From positions 58,965 to 122,964 of the forward strand of contig NZ_JANLJJ010000091.1 in assembly GCF_029255545.1 (NCBI RefSeq): a stretch of DNA of 64,000 bases, read 5' to 3'. The position numbers and the translations under genes were made by a program. Origin of the DNA: Ferrovibrio sp. (GTDB lineage Bacteria > Pseudomonadota > Alphaproteobacteria > Ferrovibrionales > Ferrovibrionaceae). The notes under the pieces are model-generated. The model did not search any database. It saw nothing but the letters and a program-made list of their open reading frames with translations, and was not told the DNA's origin. Numbering within the stretch: position 1 is the first letter of the stretch; every line of letters starts with the position of its first letter. This document shows, piece after piece, positions 16,223 through 24,639 of this stretch.

Positions 16223-17650
16223 ATGAGCGAGCAGATCGATTGCGACATCGCCGTAATTGGCGGTGGCTCCGGTGGATTATCGGTTGCCGCTGGCGCAGCG
16301 CTGATGGGTGCCCGCACCGTGCTGGTCGAGCGCGGTCGCATGGGCGGCGATTGCCTGAATTACGGCTGCATCCCCTCGAAAGCGCTGATCGCAGCCGCCG
16401 GCCATGCCACAGCCTGGCGCCACACCACTCATCTCGGCATCCGTTACGATGAACCGGAAGTCGATTTCGCCGCGGTGATGCGGCATGTCAAAAATACCAT
16501 TGCCGGTATTGCCCCCCATGATTCGGCGGAGCGATTCGCCGCGCTCGGGGTCCGCATCCTGCAGAATGAAGCGCGGTTCACAGGCCCGGACCAGTTGGTT
16601 GCCGGCAATGCGACGATCCGGGCACGGCGCATCGTGATCGCCACCGGTTCCAGCCCGGCCATTCCGCCAATCCCAGGGCTGGATGGGATTCCATATCTGA
16701 CCAATGAAACAGTCTTCGATCTCACCGAGCGACCACTGCATCTCATGATCCTGGGGGGAGGACCGATCGGCGTCGAACTGGCCCAGGCCTTCCGCCGGCT
16801 TGGCGTCAGAGTAACGCTGATCGACCGCCTGACCTGTCTGGCGCGTGAAGATGCCGAACTCAGCAATCTGCTGATTGATGCCCTGCGCGATGACGGCGTT
16901 GTGTTGCATGAAAATACCGAGGTCACGCAGGCCGAGAGCTCCGTATCCGGCATTGTGCTTACTTTGCGCCACAGCGATGGCAGCGTGGACCGCATTGCCG
17001 GTTCGCATCTGCTGGTCGCGACCGGCCGCAAGCCAAATCTCGACTCTCTCGATCTGGCAAAGGCCGGAATCGCCGCCGACGCGCGCGGCATCACCGTCGA
17101 CCGCCGGCTGCGCAGCACGAACCGGCGCGTTTTCGCCATTGGCGACGTCACCGGGCTCAGCCCCTTCACTCATACCGCTGGCTATCATGCTGGCGTCGTG
17201 CTGAAGAACACCCTGTTCCGCCTGCCGGCAGCCGCCGATCACGGCATGATCCCGCGGGTCACCTATGGCGATCCTGAACTGGCGGCCGTGGGCCTGAGCG
17301 AAGCAGAGGCCCGGGCCAACCATGGCCGCATTACCATCCTGCGCTGGCCTTTCGCCGAGAATGACCGCGCCCGTACCGAGGGCCGCCCTGAAGGCTTGGT
17401 CAAGGCCATCGTAACGCCGCGTGGCCGCATCCTGGGGGCCACCATCGTCGGCCCGGAGGCTGGCGAACTGATCCAGCCCTGGGTCATGGCCATGCAAAAG
17501 AGGCTGGGCATTGGCGCCATGCAGGCTTTGCTGGTTCCCTATCCGAATCGTGGCGAGGCCAGCAAAAGGGCCGCGGGGGATTTCTACCGTCCGAAACTGC
17601 TCAGCCCCCTGACCCGCCGGGTCGTGCAGTTTCTCGCGCGTTTCGACTGA
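16223..17650 (+). CDS. FAD-dependent pyridine nucleotide-disulfide oxidoreductase, MerA-like
   Basis: 475 residues with AGGAG before the ATG. FAD loop GGGSGGLS (13-20), redox-active disulfide C44 and C49 (GGDCLNYGCIPSKAL), NAD(P) loop LGGGPIGVELAQAF (about 176-189), and FAD second site RVFAIGDVTG. The C-terminal interface normally carries a catalytic His-Pro..Glu; here it reads VPYPNRGEASKRA, with Tyr in place of His. It lacks the N-terminal heavy-metal domain and the C-terminal Cys pair of mercuric reductase, so mercury detoxification is unlikely. Close after a VTT membrane protein, it probably works at the membrane on an unknown disulfide or quinone. Confidence 0.93.
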   Translation: MSEQIDCDIAVIGGGSGGLSVAAGAALMGARTVLVERGRMGGDCLNYGCIPSKALIAAAGHATAWRHTTHLGIRYDEPEVDFAAVMRHVKNTIAGIAPHDSAERFAALGVRILQNEARFTGPDQLVAGNATIRARRIVIATGSSPAIPPIPGLDGIPYLTNETVFDLTERPLHLMILGGGPIGVELAQAFRRLGVRVTLIDRLTCLAREDAELSNLLIDALRDDGVVLHENTEVTQAESSVSGIVLTLRHSDGSVDRIAGSHLLVATGRKPNLDSLDLAKAGIAADARGITVDRRLRSTNRRVFAIGDVTGLSPFTHTAGYHAGVVLKNTLFRLPAAADHGMIPRVTYGDPELAAVGLSEAEARANHGRITILRWPFAENDRARTEGRPEGLVKAIVTPRGRILGATIVGPEAGELIQPWVMAMQKRLGIGAMQALLVPYPNRGEASKRAAGDFYRPKLLSPLTRRVVQFLARFD

Positions 17651-17659
17651 CTGACGGCC

Positions 17660-17665
17660 TATAAT
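17660..17665 (+). promoter_or_regulatory. Consensus -10 box seven bases before the kinase ATG
   Basis: TATAAT at 17660-17665 is followed by ACCGACC and the ATG at 17673. No Shine-Dalgarno precedes the ATG. A promoter here would give a leaderless mRNA. The -35 region is poor (CGCGTT at 17 bases). Confidence 0.45.
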
Positions 17666-17672
17666 ACCGACC

Positions 17673-19100
17673 ATGGATGCACAGCCCTCGCATGACGGAT
17701 CGGCTTCGTCGCCGCCGGCCCGGCCGGCCGGCGCCGCCAGCCTGTCGAGCCGCCTTCTGCTGCTGACCATCTTGTTCGTCATGTTGGCCGAAGTGCTGAT
17801 CTACCTGCCGTCGATGGCGCGCTTCCGCATCAGCTATCTGGAGGCCCGCATCGAGCTGGCCGACCAGGCCGCGCTGGCTCTGCTGGCCGCCCCCAACGGC
17901 ATGGTCAGCGCCGACTTGGAAGATGAGCTGCTGCGCAATGTCGGCGGCAAGCTGGTGGCGATGCGGCGACAGGAATCGAATGCCCTGATCCTCAGCGACA
18001 GGCAGGAACTGCCGATGCTCGGACAGCCGGTGGACCTCTCCAGATGGATGTGGTGGGAAGCCATCGTCGATGCCGTCGTCACCCTGAGCGGCAATGCCGA
18101 CCGTTACATCCGCGTGCTGGGACCTTCGCCGCGCGACCCGCAGACTCGCATCGAGCTGGTGCTGCCCACGGCACCGCTGGCCGAGGCCCTGCGCGAGTTT
18201 TCCTGGCGGATTTTTTCCCTGTCGCTGCTGATTTCCCTAGTCACCGCCGGCCTTGTCTACCTCAGTCTGCAATGGCTTCTGGTGCGGCCGATGCAGCGCC
18301 TGATTGGCAGCATCGTCGGTTTCCGCGACGCGCCGGAAGATGCGCGCCAGATCATCCGGCCATCGTTGCGCCGCGACGAGCTTGGTTTGGCCGAACGCGA
18401 ATTGCAGGTGATGCAGCAGGAGCTGCGCCAGGCCCTGACCCAGCGCGCCCGGCTGGCGCAACTTGGTATTGCCGTCAGCAAGATCAGCCACGATCTGCGC
18501 AACATGCTGGCTTCGGCGCAACTGGTTTCCGATCGCCTCGCCGCCTCCGACGACCCCACCGTGCGTCAGGTTGCCCCGCGCCTGGTCAGCGCCGTCGATC
18601 GCGCTATTGCGCTCTGCGCCCAGACCCTGCGCTATGGCAAGGCCGAGGAACGCGCGCCGGAACCGGAAGCCCTTGCCTTGCACAGCTTCGTCGAGGACGT
18701 GGCCGCCGGCCTCGGCCTGACCGATGGCAGTGGCCTTCGCTGGCACAATGCCGTGCCCGAAGCCCTCAGCCTGCTGGCCGATGCCGAACATCTCTATCGC
18801 GTTCTGAACAATCTGATGCGGAATGCCGTTCAGGCAATGCCGGAAGGTGGCGACCTCCGGGTTGCGGCAGCGATCAGCGGCAACGACATCGTGATCGAGA
18901 TTGCCGATACCGGTTTGGGCCTGAGCGAAACCGCGCAGAGCCACCTGTTCGAACCCTTCCGTGGCGGTCGCAACGGCGGCACCGGGCTGGGACTGGCAAT
19001 TGCGCGCGAGTTGATCCGTGCCCATGGCGGAGAACTGGAACTGGCGCGCACCGGTCCGCTGGGCACCACATTCCGGATTCGGCTGCCAATCTCCGGTTAA
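17673..19100 (+). CDS. Sensor histidine kinase (orphan)
   Basis: 475 residues. A first helix (about 26-48) and a second (about 180-205) flank a periplasmic sensor loop, followed by a HAMP-like stretch. The H box is VSKISHDLRNML with the phosphorylated His at 273. N, G1 and G2 boxes are LNNLMRNAVQAMP, IADTGLGLSE and GGTGLGLAIAREL. It phosphorylates a response regulator in the inner membrane, but none is encoded nearby, so the partner is elsewhere. It starts 22 bases after the flavoprotein with its own TATAAT box. The following lipoprotein gene could be functionally linked. Signal unknown. Confidence 0.95.
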   Translation: MDAQPSHDGSASSPPARPAGAASLSSRLLLLTILFVMLAEVLIYLPSMARFRISYLEARIELADQAALALLAAPNGMVSADLEDELLRNVGGKLVAMRRQESNALILSDRQELPMLGQPVDLSRWMWWEAIVDAVVTLSGNADRYIRVLGPSPRDPQTRIELVLPTAPLAEALREFSWRIFSLSLLISLVTAGLVYLSLQWLLVRPMQRLIGSIVGFRDAPEDARQIIRPSLRRDELGLAERELQVMQQELRQALTQRARLAQLGIAVSKISHDLRNMLASAQLVSDRLAASDDPTVRQVAPRLVSAVDRAIALCAQTLRYGKAEERAPEPEALALHSFVEDVAAGLGLTDGSGLRWHNAVPEALSLLADAEHLYRVLNNLMRNAVQAMPEGGDLRVAAAISGNDIVIEIADTGLGLSETAQSHLFEPFRGGRNGGTGLGLAIARELIRAHGGELELARTGPLGTTFRIRLPISG

Positions 19101-19198
19101 CCATATCGTTTAACTGTATGTTGACTGCGGATCGGGCAATAATACCGCAGCTAGAAAAGCCGACAGGCGTCCAGAGGATGCCGCGCAGGAGAAAGACC

Positions 19199-19699
19199 AT
19201 GCGTATCACGCTCCGCAAACTGTTCATGCTGCCGCTGCTGGCCGGCCTGCTGGCCGCCTGTTCGGCCGACCGGGAAGTAATGACGCCGGCAACCCAGGCC
19301 CTGGCGCTTGGCGTCGGCATCGAACTGGTCAAGACCAGGATCGAGCGACGCCTGGAGATGACCTGCAATCCACTGAACATGATCAGCGACGGCACTTACT
19401 GCGTCAGCAACTACAAGCCGACCGATCGCCAGGAAGTCTGGTGCTTCAAAACGCTGGCTGGCGTCGACTGCTACGCCGAACCCGACCCCTATTCCCTGGA
19501 GGGCCGCGCCCTGCCCGCCGCGCCGCGCCCCCTGGCCGATCCCCGCATGCCGATGACGCCGCCCGGCCGGCGCAACCCGCCGCAGGTGGCCGTCGCGCCG
19601 GTTGGCAGCCCGAGCGAGCCTGACCAGCCGATGGCGGCCGAGCCCGTCCAGATCATCTTGACCGAGCCGCCGCCGGCGACTGCCCCAAAACCGATGTAA
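19199..19699 (+). CDS. Proline-rich outer lipoprotein
   Basis: 166 residues from ATG 19199, with AGGAG nine bases upstream. The signal ends in a lipobox LLAAC with Cys21, so it is a predicted lipoprotein. A helical segment (ATQALALGVGIELVKTRIERRLEM) is followed by a small Cys-containing domain (MTCNPL, GTYCVSN, VWCFKTLAGVDCYAEPDP) whose four cysteines could form two disulfides. The tail from about residue 105 is long, disordered and Pro/Ala-rich. I recognise no family. It lies between the sensor kinase and the cyclase; residence in the envelope is inferred from the signal. Confidence 0.82.
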   Translation: MRITLRKLFMLPLLAGLLAACSADREVMTPATQALALGVGIELVKTRIERRLEMTCNPLNMISDGTYCVSNYKPTDRQEVWCFKTLAGVDCYAEPDPYSLEGRALPAAPRPLADPRMPMTPPGRRNPPQVAVAPVGSPSEPDQPMAAEPVQIILTEPPPATAPKPM

Positions 19700-19771
19700 A
19701 TAGCAACAGGCGAATAGCCTTACCCTTGCCATCGCGGCTACAGCGCTAGTTTGTTGGCGGAGATTCCGCCA

Positions 19772-21613
19772 ATGCCACACCACCACGAACGCGTCTGGAT
19801 CTGGGACGTTCCGGCATCGCCTGCCGCGATCTGGCCCTATCTTTCTGACACTGCGCGCCTCAACGAGGCGGCGGGCACGCCGCGTTATGCCGTCGAGGAA
19901 ATCGCCCAGCCTGATGGCTCGGTGATCCGAAGGGCCAGCGCCAGCTTCAAGGGTATTGCCGTCGAATGGGACGACCCGCCCTATGAATGGGTAGCGGAGC
20001 GTGAATTCCGCCAGAAGCGCGTATTCCGGCGTGGTCCGCTGGAATATCTGGCCCCGGCCCTCAAACTCGAGGCCATCGCCGATGGCGGCAGCCGTATTAC
20101 CTATCGCCTGAGCGGCGCCCCGCGCGGCCTGGTTGGCCATCTGCTGTTTGCCGCCGGCATGCTGGACAGGATCGGCAAGGGCCTGGAGGAGATGGTCAGC
20201 CATGCAGGGGCTTACGCGCGGGGCGAAACGGCCATGCCGTTCGCCTACACGCCGCCTCCGGCCAGCCCCGAGCAACAGCGGCGTCTGGCCACCCTGACCC
20301 AACAGATCGCCGGGGCCCCCTTTGCCCATGGCCTGGGCGAACGGCTGGCCAGCCATATCCGGACGGCGCAGGAAGTCGATCTGGTGCGCATTCGCCCGCG
20401 CAAGCTGGCGCGGGAATGGCAAGTGCCTCTGCGGCATACCGTCGAGCTCTGCCTCGAAGCGACACGCGCCGGCATGCTCAACCTGTCATGGAACCTGCTC
20501 TGCCCGCGCTGCGGTGGCGCCAAGGCCGGAGCGGCCAGCCTGGATCAACTGCCCCGGCAGGCCCATTGCCCATCCTGCAACATCAGCTATGACGGCGATT
20601 TCACGAAAAACGTCGAGATCAGCTTCAGCCCAATACCAAGCATCCGCACCATCACCGAGGGCGAATTCTGCATGGGTGGCCCGCATGTCTCGCGCCATAT
20701 CCTGGTGCAGCAGATTGTCCAGCCAGGGGAACAGCGTATGGTCGCAGCGACCCTGCAACCCGGCGAATATCGTCTGCGCGCCCTCGAGCCTGGCGGCGAA
20801 TGCCTGCTGCAGTATGACGGCGGCGCCTTTCCCACCGTGGTTGCCGAAACCGACACAGCCCCGGGCTTCACCATCCATTCCGAACCCGGCCAGGTGATCG
20901 GCGGCATCGCCATTCACAATCGCACCGGCCGGGACCTGACCCTGGTGATCGAAACCCGCGACTGGCGGCGCGACGCCCTGACTGCCCACGAAGTGACCAC
21001 GATGCAGGCCTTCCGCGATCTGCTGCCGGACCAGGTGCTGCGGCCGGGCGAAGATGTCGGCATCGACAATGTAACCTTGATCTTCACCGATCTGGAGGGC
21101 TCGACCGCGCTGTATGAGCGGCTGGGCGATGGTGCCGCCTATCGTCTGGTGCGGCGACATTTCGGTTTCCTGGCTACCACCATCCGCGACCATGACGGCG
21201 CCCTGGTGAAAACCATCGGCGATGCCGTGATGGCCGCCTTCGCCACGCCGGAACAGGCGGTGCGCGCCGCATTGGAAATCCGCGACCGGATCGGCAGCTT
21301 CAATGCCGAATATCGCGCCGAAACCGCCAGCGAAGGCCAGACGATCGATGCAGCCATCGTGCTGAAAATGGGCCTGCATGGCGGTCGCTGCATCGCCGTG
21401 AACCTGAACGACCGGCTGGATTATTTCGGCAGCACGGTCAATCTGGCGGCGCGGCTGCAGGGCCGCTGCCGCGGTGGCGAGGTGATCCTGTCGCAGCCGC
21501 TGGCGACAGATCCCGCCGTCGCGCCGCTGCTGCAGGGCTGTGGCCTGCGCCATGAAGCGGCCGAGTTGAAAGGCTTCGACCAGCCGGTGCCGTTCGTCCG
21601 GCTGGTCGCCTGA
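19772..21613 (+). CDS. SRPBCC + zinc ribbon/DUF5939 + class III adenylate cyclase
   Basis: 613 residues in three parts. Residues 1-150 look like an SRPBCC (START-like) ligand pocket (WDVPASPAAIWPYLSDTARLNE). A middle region matching DUF5939 carries a zinc ribbon with CPRC and CPSC about 25 residues apart (244-271). The C-terminal catalytic domain (about 430-600) shows FTDLEGSTALYERL and KTIGDAVMAAF, supplying the two metal-binding Asp. It should make cAMP (possibly cGMP) in response to a ligand in the pocket. No membrane helix, so cytosolic. The ATG follows CGGAG; a TTG seven codons upstream is less likely. Product nucleotide is not proven. Confidence 0.93.
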   Translation: MPHHHERVWIWDVPASPAAIWPYLSDTARLNEAAGTPRYAVEEIAQPDGSVIRRASASFKGIAVEWDDPPYEWVAEREFRQKRVFRRGPLEYLAPALKLEAIADGGSRITYRLSGAPRGLVGHLLFAAGMLDRIGKGLEEMVSHAGAYARGETAMPFAYTPPPASPEQQRRLATLTQQIAGAPFAHGLGERLASHIRTAQEVDLVRIRPRKLAREWQVPLRHTVELCLEATRAGMLNLSWNLLCPRCGGAKAGAASLDQLPRQAHCPSCNISYDGDFTKNVEISFSPIPSIRTITEGEFCMGGPHVSRHILVQQIVQPGEQRMVAATLQPGEYRLRALEPGGECLLQYDGGAFPTVVAETDTAPGFTIHSEPGQVIGGIAIHNRTGRDLTLVIETRDWRRDALTAHEVTTMQAFRDLLPDQVLRPGEDVGIDNVTLIFTDLEGSTALYERLGDGAAYRLVRRHFGFLATTIRDHDGALVKTIGDAVMAAFATPEQAVRAALEIRDRIGSFNAEYRAETASEGQTIDAAIVLKMGLHGGRCIAVNLNDRLDYFGSTVNLAARLQGRCRGGEVILSQPLATDPAVAPLLQGCGLRHEAAELKGFDQPVPFVRLVA

Positions 21614-21621
21614 AAACCGGC

Positions 21622-23130
21622 TCAGTCTTCGGTCAGGGCCGAAAGCCCAAGCAGCGCGCGGCGGCGCAGCCACAGGCTGGGCCGGTAGCGGTCGTCGCCG
21701 GTGATCGCCTGCAACTGGCTCAGCACCGTATGCACGGCCTCCACCCCCATTGCATCGGCCAGCGCCAGCGGGCCAAAGGGATAGTTCAGGCCCATGGTCA
21801 TCGCCTTGTCGATATCGCCCGGGCTGGCCACGCCGATCTGCGCCATCTCGCAACCCAGATTGGCCACCATGGCGGCGATGCGCTGGCCGATGAAGCCAGG
21901 GCTGTCATGGATCGCGGTAACGGCGCGGCCGGCGGCATGAAAGCACGCCACCAGCCCATCGAGCAGATCGCGGCGCGCGCCGGGCGGCCGCATCAGGGTC
22001 AGCCGCCGGTCCAGCTTGCCGGCGATATCGAGACCAAATAACCGGCGGTGATCCAGTTGCAACCGCGCGGCATAGGTCGCGCAGTCCTCGCCGAGCGGGG
22101 CGCACAGGATGGCGCTTTCGCCATCATCAAAACCGCTGACCTCCAATCCAAGACCACGCAGCAATTCACCCAGTGCCTCATCCTCCTGTGCCAGCACAAC
22201 CCGGCTGGCCGGCGCGGCGGCACTGGTGGCGTCGGCGGGCGACGCCAGCGCCTTGCCATCCTCGCCATAGGTGAAAAAACCCTGCTTCGTCTTGCGGCCG
22301 AGCTGGCCGCTTTCGCGCAAGGACTGGTGCAACGGCGTGGTCGCCAGGCGGCGGTCGTAGAAATAACCTTCGTGGATGATCTGGCTGACCGGGAAGTTCA
22401 CGTCGATCCCGGTCAGGTCCATCAATTCGAACGGCCCCATGCGGAAACCCCAGTTGTCGCGCATCACCGCATCGACCTGGGCCGGCGTCGCGACGCCCTC
22501 AGAGACAATGCGCAGGGCCTCCTGGGTGTAGGCGCGACCGCCGAGATTGACCAGGAAACCCGGGCTGTCCTGCACCACCACCGGCACGCGGCCCATCCGT
22601 TCCCCAACCATGACCAGGTCCGCGACGGTGGCATCGCTGGTGGCCGGCGCGCGGATCACCTCGACCAGTTTCATCAGCGGCACGGGATTGAAGAAATGCA
22701 GGCCGGCAATCCGGCCACGATGCTGGCAGGCGCTGGCGATACTGGCGATGCGCAACGACGAGGTATTCGAGGCCAACAGGCAATCCGGCCGCACGATGGC
22801 CTCAAGCTGGCGGAACACCTCCTGTTTCACGGCCAGGTTTTCGACAATCGCCTCGACCACCAGATCGGCCGGCGCAAAGGCTTTCAGATCGTCGACCACG
22901 GCCAGACGCCGTTTGGCCGCTTCGGCCGCGGCCGGATCAAGCCGTCCCTTGGCTGCCATCTGGTCGAGCTGGGCCAGGATGGCGTCCCTGGCCTTGGCAG
23001 CGGCGCCAGGCGCCGCATCGTACAGCATGACCGCCATGCCGCCGGTCATGCCAACCTGGGCGATGCCCCGCCCCATCGCTCCGGCGCCTATTACGGCTAA
23101 GGTATTAATCTCACGTCCTGATTTCGCCAC
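21622..23130 (-). CDS. 3-hydroxyacyl-CoA dehydrogenase, PaaH-like
   Basis: 502 residues. GTG 23130 is chosen because GGGAGG lies seven bases upstream; a longer frame would begin at an upstream start without such a site. NAD loop GAGAMGRG at 15-22, then substrate motifs SNTSSLRIASIA and GLHFFNPVPLMKLVEV. The C-terminal 3HCDH domain is duplicated, giving the 500-residue size of PaaH/PaaC, which oxidises 3-hydroxyadipyl-CoA in phenylacetate breakdown. Without other paa genes here, the substrate may be another 3-hydroxyacyl-CoA such as 3-hydroxybutyryl-CoA. It is monocistronic, convergent with the cyclase gene (8-base gap) and divergent from hsp20. Confidence 0.93.
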   Translation of the reverse strand: MAKSGREINTLAVIGAGAMGRGIAQVGMTGGMAVMLYDAAPGAAAKARDAILAQLDQMAAKGRLDPAAAEAAKRRLAVVDDLKAFAPADLVVEAIVENLAVKQEVFRQLEAIVRPDCLLASNTSSLRIASIASACQHRGRIAGLHFFNPVPLMKLVEVIRAPATSDATVADLVMVGERMGRVPVVVQDSPGFLVNLGGRAYTQEALRIVSEGVATPAQVDAVMRDNWGFRMGPFELMDLTGIDVNFPVSQIIHEGYFYDRRLATTPLHQSLRESGQLGRKTKQGFFTYGEDGKALASPADATSAAAPASRVVLAQEDEALGELLRGLGLEVSGFDDGESAILCAPLGEDCATYAARLQLDHRRLFGLDIAGKLDRRLTLMRPPGARRDLLDGLVACFHAAGRAVTAIHDSPGFIGQRIAAMVANLGCEMAQIGVASPGDIDKAMTMGLNYPFGPLALADAMGVEAVHTVLSQLQAITGDDRYRPSLWLRRRALLGLSALTED

Positions 23131-23172
23131 AATACGCCTCCCTTTCCGGCGGCGTATCCTGCCGGTCCAGGT

Positions 23173-23201
23173 CTTGATCTGCAAGCCATCCCTCCCCACA
23201 T
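23173..23201 (+). promoter_or_regulatory. Sigma-32-like heat-shock promoter for hsp20
   Basis: CTTGAT (23173-23178), 15 bases, CCCCACAT (23194-23201), close to the RpoH consensus CTTGAA-N13-17-CCCCATNT. Transcription would start near 23209, leaving a leader of about 57 bases before hsp20. Confidence 0.6.
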
Positions 23202-23265
23202 CATAACCGTTCAGGCGCCGATCAGGGCCTCAACGGCACTCGCTTGATTAAGGAGTCCGACGACA

Positions 23266-23730
23266 ATGACACGCGTATCAGTGTTTTCCAGCCCGCTCCT
23301 GCTGGGCTTCGATCATGTCGAACGCATGATCGAGCGGGCCACCAAGGCCGGCTCGGAAGGCTATCCGCCCTATAATATCGAACAGATCGGTGAAGATGGC
23401 CTGCGCATCACGTTGGCCGTTGCCGGTTTCAGCGCTACCGACCTCACGATCACTATCGAGGACAACCAGCTGGTGATCCGCGGCAAGCAGGCCGACGAGA
23501 AAGATCGGGTTTATCTGCATCGTGGCATTGCCGCCCGGCAATTCCAGCGCAGCTTCGTGCTGGCCGACGGCATCGAGGTCATCGGGGCAGAACTGGTCAA
23601 CGGCCTGCTGCATGTCGATCTGCGCCGGCCGAAACCCGAACCACAGATCCGCTCGATTACGATCAGGACCGGAAATGGCGATGGCGGCAGTCAGATTGGC
23701 GTAAGCGGAAAATCAGGTGGCAGCGTCTGA
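23266..23730 (+). CDS. Small heat shock protein, Hsp20/IbpA type
   Basis: 154 residues, typical for alphaproteobacterial class A small heat shock proteins. The alpha-crystallin domain runs from about YPPYNIEQIGEDGLRITLAVAGF (36-58) through VIRGKQ, RVYLHRGIAARQFQRSF and GAELVNGLLHVDLRRP. The last is the conserved strand before the C-terminal IxI-like IRSITI anchor. It is an ATP-independent holdase that binds unfolding proteins in the cytoplasm. A sigma-32-like promoter sits 65-93 bases upstream, and the ATG follows AAGGAG. DUF1150 follows after 25 bases, the usual order in this class. Confidence 0.96.
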   Translation: MTRVSVFSSPLLLGFDHVERMIERATKAGSEGYPPYNIEQIGEDGLRITLAVAGFSATDLTITIEDNQLVIRGKQADEKDRVYLHRGIAARQFQRSFVLADGIEVIGAELVNGLLHVDLRRPKPEPQIRSITIRTGNGDGGSQIGVSGKSGGSV

Positions 23731-23755
23731 GACGGGCCACGGAAGGAGTAAGATT

Positions 23756-24004
23756 ATGAGCACCCCCAGCAACCACGATAATGCCTACTACAACAACAAC
23801 CCGCTTTATCCGGCGATGACCGCCGAAGGCTTTGCCAATCTTGGCGCACCGGATCTGGCCTATGTGCGACCGGTGCATATGCCGGAAGGCGATGGATGGG
23901 GCATCTTTTCCGCCAATGGCACCCAGCTGGGCTGGGCGCCAGAACGCGACCTTGCCTTCGCCGCCGCGCTGCAGAACGATCTGCTTCCGGTCAGCCTGCA
24001 TTGA
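23756..24004 (+). CDS. DUF1150 family protein
   Basis: 82 residues, start after GGAAGGAG. The conserved DUF1150 core is visible: MTAEGFANLGAPDLAYVRPV and WGIFSANGTQLGWAPERDLAFAAA. These small soluble proteins of unknown function commonly follow an Hsp20 gene in alphaproteobacteria, as here, suggesting heat-shock induction and perhaps assistance to the chaperone. No membrane segment or signal. The N-terminus is Asn-rich (NHDNAYYNNN). The 112-base gap to ptsN holds weak GC-rich hairpins but no T-run. Confidence 0.92.
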   Translation: MSTPSNHDNAYYNNNPLYPAMTAEGFANLGAPDLAYVRPVHMPEGDGWGIFSANGTQLGWAPERDLAFAAALQNDLLPVSLH

Positions 24005-24116
24005 GCGACACGCCACCGCCTGCCAGCTGCCTGCGGGCAGGTGACAGGCGACGCGGCAGCCAAACCGATGCCGCATCGTCAGGATATGCAAAGACGCCGT
24101 TAAACGGGGCCGCCGT

Positions 24117-24581
24117 TCAGGCGGCGTGGCTGGCCGGGCTGTCGGTCAGCAGGGCGTAGATCGCGTCGGCGCTCTCGGCGCCGCGCAGCTTCTCGCAGAC
24201 CGCCTTGTCGCGCAGCAGGCGCGATACGCGGGCAAGCGCCTTGAGGTGGTCCGCGCCGGCCGATTCCGGGGCCAGCAGCAGAAAAACCAGGTCGACCGGC
24301 ATCTCATCGATCGAGTCGAAATCGACCGGACGCTCGACCCGCGCGAATAGGCCATAAAGCCGGTCCAGGCCGGCAAGCCGGCCATGCGGAATGGCGATGC
24401 CATTGCCAACACCGGTGGTGCCGAGGCGCTCGCGCTCCAGCAGCGTGTCGAAAATGGCCCGCTCATGCTGGCCGGTGATTTTCGCTGCGCGCGCGGAAAG
24501 TTCCTGCAACGCCTGCTTCTTGCTGTTGGCCTTGAGGTTGGCGATGACGCCGTCAGGGCTCAAGAGCTGAAAGATTTCCAT
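24117..24581 (-). CDS. ptsN: PTS IIA-like nitrogen regulatory protein PtsN
   Basis: 154 residues, standard size. The phosphorylated histidine is H66 in GIAIPHGRL, with the preceding GTTGVGNGIAIP loop and a VFLLLAPESAGADHLKALARVSRLLR segment, both diagnostic of EIIA-Ntr. It is the terminal acceptor of the nitrogen phosphotransferase chain (PtsP, NPr) and regulates potassium uptake and other processes. ATG 24581 is preceded by GGAGG at 11 bases; an upstream ATG at 24620 would add 13 atypical residues. It follows hpf by 58 bases, the usual rpoN-hpf-ptsN order except that a carbonic anhydrase is interposed. Confidence 0.96.
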   Translation of the reverse strand: MEIFQLLSPDGVIANLKANSKKQALQELSARAAKITGQHERAIFDTLLERERLGTTGVGNGIAIPHGRLAGLDRLYGLFARVERPVDFDSIDEMPVDLVFLLLAPESAGADHLKALARVSRLLRDKAVCEKLRGAESADAIYALLTDSPASHAA

Positions 24582-24639
24582 CGGGAAAAATGCCTCCGCG
24601 GCTTTAATGCCGTATCGCATCTGTCATCCTTGCGGATGA

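Noticed and set aside
16223-17650. Mercuric reductase
   Set aside because: No N-terminal heavy-metal domain, no C-terminal Cys pair, no mer genes nearby.
19097-19113. CtrA-like TTAA pair before the lipoprotein gene
   Set aside because: Spacing is nine bases, not seven.
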